From Paracoccus sp. SCSIO 75233 (GTDB taxonomy: Bacteria > Pseudomonadota > Alphaproteobacteria > Rhodobacterales > Rhodobacteraceae): DNA of 64,000 nt. Below are positions 18,001-25,826 of this stretch, piece after piece. The stretch lies in contig NZ_CP115760.1 in assembly GCF_027912675.1 (NCBI RefSeq), forward strand, positions 62,001 through 126,000, in the 5' to 3' direction. Positions within the stretch are counted from its first letter, which is position 1, and each line of letters begins with the position of its first letter. The position numbers and the translations under genes are program-made. A model generated the notes under the pieces. That model was not told the DNA's origin. It did no database searches and saw only the letters and a program-made list of their open reading frames with translations.

Positions 18001-18527
18001 CCGATCCTGCTTGCTATAAGGGCACGGCCATCCAGTCCCTGAAATCCGATCTCTATGGGTTGAAAGATCGCGTTGAGTTGACCGTGCTCGAAGAACGCAA
18101 AGCTGTCGTTGCGGCCGTTGAGGACTGCGCGGCGAAGGTCACGCAGACGCCAGAGTTCCAGGCGCTGTCGGCAGATGATCAAGCTCACATCAAGCGCAAC
18201 ATCGACAGCCACAAATCCGGGCTCGAGAGCGTCAAAATGATCCCGATCCTGCGCGATCGGGCGAATGGAGCGAGGCTCGACCTGTTACCGCGGATTTTGG
18301 CGGAGGTTGAGCGTCTCAGCCGGCCTGCGGCGCCGACGCAACCGAGCCCAGGGATGGGGGAGACCCCGGCGCCCGCTCCGCAGCCGACCTATGTCAACGC
18401 TTCCGAAATCAAGGTTGGTTTCGCCAAGCCCTACCTGACCGAAGAGGCTGACGTCGAACACTACGTCCAAGAAATGAAAAAGACCCTGCTGGAACAGATC
18501 CGCGCGGGCAAGAAGGTGATTGTCTGA
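15006..18527 (+). CDS. brxC: BREX P-loop ATPase BrxC
   Basis: 1173 residues, full family length. It starts MTTALRNIFAKPVDRPIDGVIKADD, followed by ELDEYVITDEI and the Walker A GFFGSGKSHLLKM typical of BrxC/PglY. A long alpha-helical body follows, ending at TYVNASEIKVGFAKPYLTEEADVEHYV. BrxC is a large ATPase needed for BREX host methylation and phage exclusion. The start at 15006 is preferred over 14991, which lies inside brxB. It overlaps pglX by one base. It is the only intact gene of this BREX locus. Confidence 0.93.
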   Translation: MTTALRNIFAKPVDRPIDGVIKADDEASLRIELDEYVITDEIGKRLETFLDAYNNYDTANGVWISGFFGSGKSHLLKMLALLMENREVDGTRAFDIFEEKLTGQPMLLGALRKAVSVPSKSILFNIDQKADVISKTDVDALLSVFQKVFDEACGYYGKLPHIAQFERDLDDRGQLAAFKDAYAAAAGKPWERGREQAALERKNIATAFASVTGGDPADAADILGQYRADTRVSIEDFANKVKAWIDKQAPKFRLNFFVDEVGQYIAENVKLMTNLQTIAESLNTKCKGQAWVIVTSQQDMEAIIGDGKAFQSQDFSKIMARFGVKMPLNSADVAEVIQRRLLSKTDEGQVRLGNLHDREENNLKTLFDFTDGSIKLKNFDGRAHFVSSYPFPPYQYMLFQMAITSLSQHNAFEGKHSSVGERSMLGVFQEVAKKMADQPVGGLATFDLMFEGIRTALKSAVQQSIQIAEKEIQDIDPFAVRVLKALFLVKYVKEFKPTVRNISVLLLSEFDTDQVKQRRKIEEALSFLERNTLIQRNGEVYEFLTNEEKDVEAEIKALDVDPSELSKEMETLAFDTILRHRKIKHLTTGNEYSFSRKLDDHLLGREYELSINVISPFNDDVASPEAVRMRNMSREELAVVLQPDVRFIRDLTLFKQTDKFIRQARAGSQQPGRDRIVAEKGDQNSRRYKDLELRLRKLMAEARMFVRGDELDIGGEEPQDRIVKGFQGLVDKVYVNLPMLRGVTYAEADILKAATPESGLFGNNGEGLTEAEQDVLNYVQSQARNGVKVSVKYLTERFGGKPYGWPTTAILCLAASLSGKGKLEARSDGTVLERADLAKALNNSHALANILLTPQTEFTSAQIRKAKELYKELFDLPSDGTDARTIGAEWLESTRTLSEDLGKMLAQKAQYPFVVALEPLATKIAAMVGKPATWYITEPAAQEDDLLDAKEEVLDKIRSFMGGAQREIYDDAREFLRDQEANISYVDAAAGDALARVLADPACYKGTAIQSLKSDLYGLKDRVELTVLEERKAVVAAVEDCAAKVTQTPEFQALSADDQAHIKRNIDSHKSGLESVKMIPILRDRANGARLDLLPRILAEVERLSRPAAPTQPSPGMGETPAPAPQPTYVNASEIKVGFAKPYLTEEADVEHYVQEMKKTLLEQIRAGKKVIV

Positions 18528-19519
18528 TGGACACGAACGCGCTGAAGAAGTTTGCCCAAGCTGCCCGTAATCTGCTGATCGACCAGGTTCGCTCTAAGCT
18601 TGATCTTGTGCTCGATCCTGCCTCGCCAGCGCGGCGGGAACACCCTCAGGCGATGAAAGAGCTCGATGCCGCGATCGCGCGGGATGGGAGGGCGCAGGTG
18701 ATCGAGCAGGTGGCCTATACCTGGTTCAACCGCTTCACAGCGCTCCGTTTCATGGATGCGAATGGCTATACGACAGTCGGGGTTGTTTCACCGGCTGAGG
18801 GTCAGACAAGGCCCGAGATTTTGGCTGAAGCGATGGCGGGGAACCTGCCCGAGGGTGCGCCGGGCAGCATCGCGGCGCTGCTCGATGGCCGCACGCCGTC
18901 TTCTGATCCCCAGGGGGAAGCCTATCGTCAGTTGCTGGTCCATACCTGTAACCAGTGGCATGGCCCCATGCCGTTCCTGTTCGAGGAATTGGACGACTAC
19001 ACTGAACTGCTGATGCCCGAGGATCTGCTGTCGCAATCCTCGATCCTTGCTGAGCTGCGCAAAGTCATGACGGAGGGCGCCTGCCAGGATGTCGAGATCA
19101 TCGGCTGGCTCTACCAGTTCTACATCTCCGAGAAGAAGGATCAGGTCTTCGCGGGCCTCAAGAAGAACCAGAAGATCACGGCCGAGAACATCCCCGCCGC
19201 GACGCAGCTCTTCACCCCGCACTGGATCGTCCGCTACCTGGTCGAGAACTCTCTGGGGCGGCTGTGGCTCTTGAACAGGCCGGGGTCGAAGCTGGCCGAG
19301 CGGATGGACTACTACATCGCGCCGGAAGAGCCGGAGACCGACTTCCTGAGGATCGGCAAGCCGGAGGAGATCAAGGTCTGCGATCCCGCCTGCGGGTCGG
19401 GGCACATGCTGACCTATGCCTTCGACCTGCTCTACGCGATCTACGAGGAAGAGGGATACGATCCGGCCGAGATCCCTGCGCTGATCCTGACGCACAACCT
19501 GACCGGGGTCGAGATCGAC
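18527..19519 (+). pseudogene. pglX: PglX adenine methyltransferase, C-terminus removed by IS3 copy B
   Basis: 331 authentic codons of a protein usually about 1200 residues long. The N-terminal part (MDTNALKKFAQAARNLLIDQV, YTWFNRFTALRFMDANGYT) is typical of BREX-1 PglX. The SAM-binding motif CDPACGSGHMLTYAFDLL is present. The frame enters the IS3 end after GVEID and stops 11 codons later, before the catalytic NPPY motif. No methyltransferase activity is expected. Confidence 0.93.
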
Positions 19520-19604
19520 TGTCCCCCGTCAGCGGCTATGGCACAGATTTGAGGTTGTGATTTAAGGAGGATTTGGGCTTCGTCGTAGTGACGAAGGAAC
19601 GAAG

Positions 19605-19989
19605 ATGAAGCCCAAATCCTCCAATTCAAAATCGCCGACCAAGCCCCCTGCAGATCGGGTGGTCAAGGACATCCGGCGTCAGACCCGCCGCCACTTCTCG
19701 GCCGAAGACAAGATCCGCATCGTGCTTGAAGGTCTTCGCGGTGACGACAGTATCGCCGAGTTGTGCCGCAAAGAGGGCATCGCGCAGAGTCTGTACTACA
19801 GCTGGTCCAAGGAGTTCATGGAAGCCGGCAAACGCCGCCTGGCCGGGACACCGCCCGTGCGGCGACCTCCGGTGACGTGCAGGACTTGCGCCGCGAAGCC
19901 CGTGCGCTGAAGGAGTGCGTGGCGGACCTGACGCTGGAAAACCGCTTGCTTAAAAAAGCATGATCGCGGATGGGGGCGACGACGAATGA
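19605..19989 (+). pseudogene. IS3 OrfA with two single-base deletions (copy B)
   Basis: Relative to copies A and C, one G is missing from a G4 run at about 19845-19847, changing RRLAGDTARAATSG into RRLAGTPPVRRPPV. One A is missing from the A7 slippery run (now 19952-19957). The first deletion ends OrfA at 101 residues in a wrong frame. The element probably cannot make OrfA or OrfAB on its own. Confidence 0.88.
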
Positions 19990-20966
19990 GGTATCCCGCA
20001 TCCGAGAAGCTGGAGATCATCCGTATCGTCGAGCAGTCGCACCTGCCGGCCAGGCGGACGCTGGACCAGCTCGGCATTGCCCGCCGGACCTTCTACCGCT
20101 GGTATGACCGCTACCGGGAAGGTGGGCCGGAAGCGCTGGAGGATCGCCCTTCGGCACCGAACCGGGTGTGGAACCGCATTGGCGAGGACATCCAGGACCA
20201 GATCGTCGAGATGGCGTTGGAGGCGACCGACCTCAGCCCACGCGAACTGGCCGTGCGCTTCACCGACGAGAAACACTACTTCGTGTCGGAAGCCACGGTC
20301 TACCGGTTGCTCAAGGCCCATGACCTGATCACCAGCCCAGCCTATACGGTAATCAAGGCGGCCGATCAGTTCCACACCAAGACCACGCGGCCGAATGAGA
20401 TGTGGCAGACCGACTTCACCTACTTCAAGATCATCGGGTGGGGCTGGATGTACCTCTCGACGGTGCTTGACGACTTCTCGCGCTACATCATCGCCTGGAA
20501 GCTATGCACCAACATGCGGGCCGAGGACGTGACCGACACGCTGGACCTCGCGCTCGCCGCCTCGGGCTGCGACAGCGCCACCGTTCTACACAAACCCAGG
20601 CTGCTATCGGACAATGGCCCCAGCTACATCGCGGGCGAGCTGGCCGAATACATCGAGTCCAACAAGATGAGCCATGTGCGCGGCGCGCCGTGCCACCCGC
20701 AGACCCAGGGCAAGATCGAGCGCTGGCACCAGACCCTGAAGAACCGCATCCTGTTGGAGAACTACTTCCTGCCCGGCGACCTCGAGTCCCAGATCGAGGC
20801 CTTCGTCGAGCACTACAACAACCAGCGTTACCACGAGAGCCTGGCCAACGTGACGCCTGCCGATGTCTACTTCGGCAGGGCACAGGCCATCATCAAACAG
20901 CGCGAAAGGATCAAACGAAAAACCATCGAATATCGGCGCTTGCAGCACCGCAAGCTCACAGCCTAA
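19986..20966 (+). CDS. IS3-family transposase OrfB (copy B)
   Basis: 326 residues, identical to OrfB of copies A and C, with the DDE residues intact (MWQTDFTYF, LLSDNGPSY, QGKIERWHQT). Because orfA upstream is frameshifted, transposition would need OrfA supplied by another copy. Confidence 0.92.
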   Translation: MRYPASEKLEIIRIVEQSHLPARRTLDQLGIARRTFYRWYDRYREGGPEALEDRPSAPNRVWNRIGEDIQDQIVEMALEATDLSPRELAVRFTDEKHYFVSEATVYRLLKAHDLITSPAYTVIKAADQFHTKTTRPNEMWQTDFTYFKIIGWGWMYLSTVLDDFSRYIIAWKLCTNMRAEDVTDTLDLALAASGCDSATVLHKPRLLSDNGPSYIAGELAEYIESNKMSHVRGAPCHPQTQGKIERWHQTLKNRILLENYFLPGDLESQIEAFVEHYNNQRYHESLANVTPADVYFGRAQAIIKQRERIKRKTIEYRRLQHRKLTA

Positions 20967-21040
20967 CATCAAATCCCAGACGAGGCCCGCTCTCCGCTAG
21001 TCTACGCCCCAATCTGCGCCAAATGTTCTGACGACGGACA

Positions 21041-22707
21041 GCGCAACTATCCTGAAACTGGAAAATTCAGGAGGTATAGTTGTGAGTTCGAAGAAGCACT
21101 GGTCGCCCGGGAGCGATGTTGCCGTTCAAAGCGTTGAGCGAAGTGAAAGAGGCGGGTGGATTGTATCTGGCGTCTTGGCTCCCAACGGCATTTGCCCAGA
21201 CTGTGGATTGCATTCACGCCGACGTCACGGCTGGCGGCGTCGGCGGCTGCAGGATTATCCCGCGCATGGAGACGAGGTAACGGTTGATCTCGCAATTTGC
21301 CGTTGGCGATGTCAGGCACCCGCTTGCCCACGCCGGACATTCTCAGACCAAATCGCCTCGATTGCGCGTCCATTTGCACGTCGTACTTCGCGTGTCGGGG
21401 AGATTGTCACCCATCTTGGGCATGCGACCGGCGGACGGCCAGCCGAGCGGTTGTTGCATCGTTTGGGCCTTGGAGTCAGCGATGACACGGTGCTTAGGCA
21501 GCTGAAGAACCGTGCCCAAGACAGTGGCGAGTCGCCGACAGTCATCGGGATCGACGACTGGAGTTGGCGGAAATCGCAAACCTACGGCACGATCATTGTG
21601 GATCTGGAGCGTCGCGTGGTGATCGACATTCTTGAGGATCGAGATGTCGTCAGCTGCACCAACTGGCTGAAGCGACACCCCGAGGTGGAAGTGATCAGCA
21701 GAGATCGCTGCGGTCTCTACGCCCAGGCAGCACGGCAAGGGGCACCGCAGGCGAAGCAGGTCGCTGACCGGTTCCATATCGTACAAAACCTGCGGCAGGC
21801 CATCGAGGAGCAAATGAACCTTCACGGCCGTGCGACCGGCAGGGCGCTGCTGTCCGACGCCGACAACATCACCGCAGCCGGCAGCCTTCTGAAGTCACGC
21901 CTGGCGCATAGGACGTCTCGGGAAGAGATTTTCGCCACCATTCATGCGCTCCGAAATCAGGGGCTTTCATGCAGCGAGATCGGGCGGCGAACAGGGTTCC
22001 CGCGTCGCAGCATCGCGAAATGGCTGCAGTTCGAGACACCACCGGACCGCAGGCGGGCCGCTTTGAAGCCGACATCGCCGTGGTACTTTGAAGAGTTCCT
22101 GAGCCAAAGCTGGAAGGAGGGCATTCGAACTGGCAGCGCCCTGTTCCGTCTGATCCGAGAGCGCGGTTACGAGGGGAGTCAGTCGCATTTGCAGCGTCTG
22201 TTGGCGGGCTGGCGAAAAGCAGAACAGCAAGGGAGCGACTCCAAGGTAGAGCACGAAATCCTTAAGCCAGTCCGGGACCCGGAAACGGGGCACGCGATTT
22301 CCCCGGTCATCGCAGCCGCGCTGTGCATCAAACCCCGCGGAAAGCTCACCCCGGATCAAGCGCGGAAAGTCGACGCGCTCAAGGCCGGTTCTCCCGCCTT
22401 CGCAACGATGCGAAGTCTCGCCATGCGGTTCAACGGTATCCTGCGCGGCCGCCAAGCAGACCCGCTCCCAGCATGGATCGACAACGCGATCGAAACCGAT
22501 CTGGCGCCCATCGTGCGCTTTGCCCGCACATTGAACCGGGACTTCGATGCAGTCAAAAACGCCATCGAGATGCCATGGAGCAACGGCCAAGCAGAAGGTC
22601 AGATCAATCGCCTGAAGACGCTCAAGCGCGCCATGTACGGCCGAGCCGGTCCAGAATTGTTGCGGGCGAGAATGCTACCGTTCCGCCACACAGATTGAGG
22701 CAGAGCC
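21041..22707 (+). mobile_element. ISL3-family element lacking its left end
   Basis: The right end is visible as GGCTCTGCCTCAATCTGTG (read inward from 22707). No matching left terminal repeat exists, because the element is cut by IS3 copy B at 21041. Only 41 bases precede the transposase start. They include an inverted repeat, ACTATCCTGAA and TTCAGGAGGTATAGT. Confidence 0.75.
21082..22698 (+). CDS. ISL3-family transposase
   Basis: 538 residues, full family length. An N-terminal zinc-binding region (CPDCGLHSRRRHGWRRRRLQ, CRWRCQAPACPRRTF) is followed by a helix-turn-helix and the DDE core: VIGIDDWSWRKSQTYGTI, VISRDRCGLYAQAARQGAP, VADRFHIVQNL and SNGQAEGQINRLKTLKRAMYG. GTG start. The coding frame is complete although the element has lost one end, so it can probably no longer move itself. 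Confidence 0.9.
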   Translation: MSSKKHWSPGSDVAVQSVERSERGGWIVSGVLAPNGICPDCGLHSRRRHGWRRRRLQDYPAHGDEVTVDLAICRWRCQAPACPRRTFSDQIASIARPFARRTSRVGEIVTHLGHATGGRPAERLLHRLGLGVSDDTVLRQLKNRAQDSGESPTVIGIDDWSWRKSQTYGTIIVDLERRVVIDILEDRDVVSCTNWLKRHPEVEVISRDRCGLYAQAARQGAPQAKQVADRFHIVQNLRQAIEEQMNLHGRATGRALLSDADNITAAGSLLKSRLAHRTSREEIFATIHALRNQGLSCSEIGRRTGFPRRSIAKWLQFETPPDRRRAALKPTSPWYFEEFLSQSWKEGIRTGSALFRLIRERGYEGSQSHLQRLLAGWRKAEQQGSDSKVEHEILKPVRDPETGHAISPVIAAALCIKPRGKLTPDQARKVDALKAGSPAFATMRSLAMRFNGILRGRQADPLPAWIDNAIETDLAPIVRFARTLNRDFDAVKNAIEMPWSNGQAEGQINRLKTLKRAMYGRAGPELLRARMLPFRHTD

Positions 22708-22956
22708 GATTAAAGGGCAACGCGACATTTCTGATCAACTATTTGATCCTCGGCCGTTGTGCAAACCGTTCTCGCGCAGGGCATTTCAACGGGGATGCCG
22801 TGCGATTGTGGGTCGGCGAGAGTAAGCTGACCGGCATCCATCCCGATGCCGACGACAATCGTTTTCGGGGCGGGATCGCCGATGACCCAGGTACTCGTCT
22901 CGTCGAGGTCAGTCTGACAGCAAGCCGTTTGCTTGTGCAGCTTTACCGAGCAAGTA
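22708..22956. other. Intergenic between the ISL3 end and the DUF2189 gene
   Basis: Both strands stay open for about 80 codons (leftward frame ending at 22710), but neither translation shows a known domain or a proper start. It may be the remnant of a gene removed with the IS insertions. Confidence 0.35.
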
Positions 22957-23838
22957 TCAGGCCGGACGAATGAACATGCGGTCATCCACATGCGCGGCGG
23001 CATCGTCGGAGCGGATGGCGCGGTAGCAATGCCACGTCGCGTGTCCCAGCAGCGGAAACACCAGGATCAGCCCCAGTCCGACCGTAAGCAGGCAAAGGAC
23101 GAACAGCGCCACCACGATGGCGCCCCAGGCGATCATCACCGCAAGGTTGTTCCAGACCATCGCCATGCTGATCCCGAGCGCCGAGAGCGCATCGGTCCGT
23201 TCCGTCAGCAGCATTGGAAAGGCGAAGACGCTGATGGCGAAAGAGAAGGCGGCGAAAAGCGCGCCGACGGCAGAGCCGACCAGCAACAGGGCCCAGCCCG
23301 CCGGCGTCAGCAGAAGCATCGGAACGATTTCCTCGGTGCCCGGAAAGGCCACCATGCCGAAGAACAGCGCATAGATCAGCACCGCCGCGCGCATCCACAG
23401 CAGGAAAAGCCCAAGAAGCATGACCCCCATGAAGACACCGGCACGACCGGACCGAAGCCGCACGAATAGCATCGGCGCAAGGGTGATCGGTTCGCCTGCC
23501 TCCAGTCGGCGGCTTTTCTCGTAAAGCCCGCCGGCGATCAGCGGCCCGACCACCATGAAACCCGCGAGCGCCGGGAACAGGGCATAGTCGAATTCCAGGT
23601 GGAACAGGAACCACACCACGACGACTGAGACGAGGAAAACGCCGAGGCCGTAGACCAGACTCGAAAGCGGGTGGGTCCAGAGATCGCGCCACCCGGCCTG
23701 CAGCCATGTCAAGGCGGTGTGCCACGGTAGATCGCGGGCGTGTGGGCTCGGGCGCGCCAAGGGTGGGACCACCTTCGGAATGACGCCCCCGGCGTGCGGA
23801 TTGTCGGGCGGCGGCGGGGCGTTGTTCTGGCTCAGCAT
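22957..23838 (-). CDS. DUF2189 membrane protein, cbb3 operon
   Basis: 293 residues with about six transmembrane helices in the DUF2189 pattern (LTWLQAGWRDLWTHPLSSLVYGLG, FPLLGHATWHCYRAI near the end). DUF2189 proteins often sit beside cbb3 oxidase genes in Rhodobacterales; their role is unknown. It is the last gene of the leftward cco operon; its start overlaps the end of the 57-residue gene. A Pro-rich N-terminal tail of about 35 residues precedes the first helix. Confidence 0.82.
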   Translation of the reverse strand: MLSQNNAPPPPDNPHAGGVIPKVVPPLARPSPHARDLPWHTALTWLQAGWRDLWTHPLSSLVYGLGVFLVSVVVVWFLFHLEFDYALFPALAGFMVVGPLIAGGLYEKSRRLEAGEPITLAPMLFVRLRSGRAGVFMGVMLLGLFLLWMRAAVLIYALFFGMVAFPGTEEIVPMLLLTPAGWALLLVGSAVGALFAAFSFAISVFAFPMLLTERTDALSALGISMAMVWNNLAVMIAWGAIVVALFVLCLLTVGLGLILVFPLLGHATWHCYRAIRSDDAAAHVDDRMFIRPA

Positions 23839-24005
23839 GACGGTTTCGCCGGGCGGTAGGTGTCGGCGCCTTCCTTGGCGGTTTCAACGCAGCTCGGTTG
23901 CGACGACAGCGAGACCGAGACGAGATGGATATTGGCGGCCGCGAAGACGGCCACCACCAGCAATGCGGCGGAGATCGCCAGAACACGGGGCCGCTCAATG
24001 GTCAT
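23832..24005 (-). CDS. Small single-pass membrane protein after ccoP (57 aa)
   Basis: 57 residues: one hydrophobic helix (VLAISAALLVVAVFAAANIHLV) and a short Cys-containing tail. The start overlaps the ccoP stop as ATGA, which supports it as a real translated gene. No family recognised. It may be an accessory to the oxidase or to the DUF2189 protein. Confidence 0.6.
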   Translation of the reverse strand: MTIERPRVLAISAALLVVAVFAAANIHLVSVSLSSQPSCVETAKEGADTYRPAKPSC

Positions 24006-24880
24006 TCTGGGCCTCCATCGGCCAGCGAGGTGATGTAAATGGCAAGCATCTTGCGCTGCACCTCGGTCAGGCGGTTTTCCCATGCGGGCATCCAGCCCTG
24101 TCGGCCGCCATAGATCGTCTCGAACAGCGCCTGATCGGTGCCACCATAGATCCAGTGAGTGTCCGTGAGATTCGGGGCACCAAGGTCCTGCATGCCCGTG
24201 CCATCCGCGCCGTGGCAGCTGGAACAATTGTCGGCGAAGAGCGCGGCGCCTACCTCCAGCCGCTCGGGCGAGGCGCCGCTGTCGAGGCCCGCCAGCGACT
24301 GCACGTAGTCCGCTACGATGCGGATCTGGTCCCGGTCGAGCATGCCATCACGGCCGAACGCCAGCATCTCGGCATAGCGCGTGTCGGGATGAGGTGCATT
24401 GATGCCGACACGCAGGGTTTCGAGGATCGTTTCGTCGTCGCCGCCCCAGAGCCAGGCGTCATCGACCAGAGAGGGATAGCCGGGGCCGCCTTCGGCGCGG
24501 CTTCCGTGGCAGGCCGCGCAATTGTCACCGAAGAGTGCGGGTGCTGTCCGGTCGACGTGGGCCATGAGCAGGGTGTCGTCACGGATTTTGTCCAGCGGGA
24601 GCGCGGCGATTTGATCCGCCCAGACGCCACGGGCGGCATCCGCGGCGGCTACGCGCTCTTCCACCTGTTCTTGTTGGTCAATGCCGAGTAGCCCGCGGGT
24701 ATAGGTGTTCACCAGTGGCCAGGCCGGCATGAGCACCCAGTAGACCAACGCCCAGATATGCGTGACGATGATGAAGAACCACACCGCCCGCGGCACGCGC
24801 GTGTTCAGCTCTGTGATGCCATTCCATTCGTGGCCCGTGGTCTGGTGACCGGTGAGGGGATCGCGTTCCTTTACCGACAT
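24002..24880 (-). CDS. ccoP: cbb3 cytochrome oxidase subunit III, dihaem cytochrome c CcoP
   Basis: 292 residues. An N-terminal membrane anchor (about 31-52) and two c-type haem sites, CAACH at 121-125 and CSSCH at 219-223, with downstream Met ligands. It passes electrons from the cytochrome c pool to CcoO/CcoN. Overlaps ccoQ by 10 bases. Confidence 0.95.
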   Translation of the reverse strand: MSVKERDPLTGHQTTGHEWNGITELNTRVPRAVWFFIIVTHIWALVYWVLMPAWPLVNTYTRGLLGIDQQEQVEERVAAADAARGVWADQIAALPLDKIRDDTLLMAHVDRTAPALFGDNCAACHGSRAEGGPGYPSLVDDAWLWGGDDETILETLRVGINAPHPDTRYAEMLAFGRDGMLDRDQIRIVADYVQSLAGLDSGASPERLEVGAALFADNCSSCHGADGTGMQDLGAPNLTDTHWIYGGTDQALFETIYGGRQGWMPAWENRLTEVQRKMLAIYITSLADGGPE

Positions 24881-25041
24881 GGTCCGTCCTCGTCATCCAG
24901 AATACTGTTCGCGGCCTTGTCGAAGCGTTTGCCCAGCGACGGCCAATAGGCGTAGATGGTGATCCCCACCGACAGGGCGATGAGGTAGAACAGCCCGAAG
25001 GACTTCGCGACTGTCGAGGTCAGGTCGTGCGTGAGGTCCAT
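24871..25041 (-). CDS. ccoQ: cbb3 oxidase small subunit CcoQ
   Basis: 56 residues with one transmembrane helix (FGLFYLIALSVGITIYAYWP) and a charged tail. Size, position between ccoO and ccoP, and the YWP motif fit CcoQ (FixQ), which stabilises the complex. Four bases separate it from ccoO. Confidence 0.88.
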   Translation of the reverse strand: MDLTHDLTSTVAKSFGLFYLIALSVGITIYAYWPSLGKRFDKAANSILDDEDGPCR

Positions 25042-25045
25042 CCTG

Positions 25046-25822
25046 TCAGTCCTCCTCGAGTGGCCGGTTTTCAAAGGCGGCGTCGGTGAGCCCGCCGAGG
25101 ATCTGGAGGTAGGCCACCAGGGCATCCATTTCCGTGACGCGGTCCTGGCGCCCGTCGAAATGGCGGATGCCGGTCGCGTCCCCGTAGCGTTCGCTGACCC
25201 CGTCGGCTGCGTCGGTATCGGGCCTGGCCTGGCCACGCGCGTCGGCTTCGGCATTGGCGATCTGCTCGTCGCTGTAAGGCACGCCCACCGCTCGTAGCGC
25301 CGCAAGGCGGTCCGGCATGTCGTCTGTCTCAAGCGTGGCGTCCAGAAGGAAAGCATATTGCGGCATCACCGATTCCGGCACTACGGCGCGGGGATCGACG
25401 AGATGACGCACGTGCCAGTCATCGGAATACTTGTTGCCCAGCCGGGCAAGATCCGGCCCGGTCCGCTTGGACCCCCAAAGCATCGGGTGGTCGTATTTCG
25501 ATTCCACTGCCAGCGAATAGGGTCCGTAGCGATCCACCTCGTCCTGCAGGGTCCGGATCATCTGGCTGTGGCAGGCATAGCATCCCTCGCGAATGTAGAT
25601 GTCGCGTCCGGCCTGTTCGAGCGGCGTATAAAGCCGCATGTCCGGCGCGGCCTCGACCGTTTCGTCAATGGTGAAGAGCGGCGCGATTTCCACGAAACCG
25701 CCCACTCCGGCGGCGACGATGATCCCGAGGGTCAGAGCCATCGAGTGCCGCTCGGTGCGATAGTGGGTCCGGGCGTGGAATTCGAACAGGCGGGCAAAGG
25801 GGGAGAGGATCTTGCGAAACAT
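25046..25822 (-). CDS. ccoO: cbb3 oxidase subunit II, monohaem cytochrome c CcoO
   Basis: 258 residues. A membrane anchor (about 29-46) and one haem c motif in REGCYACHSQMIRTL (81-85). MLWGSKRTGPDLARLGNKYSDDWH is a CcoO hallmark. Four bases downstream of ccoN. Confidence 0.95.
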   Translation of the reverse strand: MFRKILSPFARLFEFHARTHYRTERHSMALTLGIIVAAGVGGFVEIAPLFTIDETVEAAPDMRLYTPLEQAGRDIYIREGCYACHSQMIRTLQDEVDRYGPYSLAVESKYDHPMLWGSKRTGPDLARLGNKYSDDWHVRHLVDPRAVVPESVMPQYAFLLDATLETDDMPDRLAALRAVGVPYSDEQIANAEADARGQARPDTDAADGVSERYGDATGIRHFDGRQDRVTEMDALVAYLQILGGLTDAAFENRPLEED

Positions 25823-25826
25823 CAGG

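Larger units (their letters stand above)
19520..21040 (+). mobile_element. IS3-family element, copy B
   Basis: 1521 bp, the same element as copies A and C but in the opposite orientation. The ends are TGTCCCCCGTCAG and CTGACGACGGACA. It is two bases shorter because of single-base losses in orfA. The flanks CGAC and GCGC show no duplication. With copy A it brackets the BREX remnant, orfA ends inward. Confidence 0.92.

Noticed and set aside
12915..21040. IS3 copies A and B as a functional composite transposon carrying BREX
   Set aside because: No outer target duplication, copy B has a damaged orfA, and both BREX end genes are truncated; a functional unit is not supported.
22710..22956. Open frames on both strands between ISL3 and the DUF2189 gene
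   Set aside because: No recognisable motifs, no ribosome site, and the leftward frame starts inside the DUF2189 gene.
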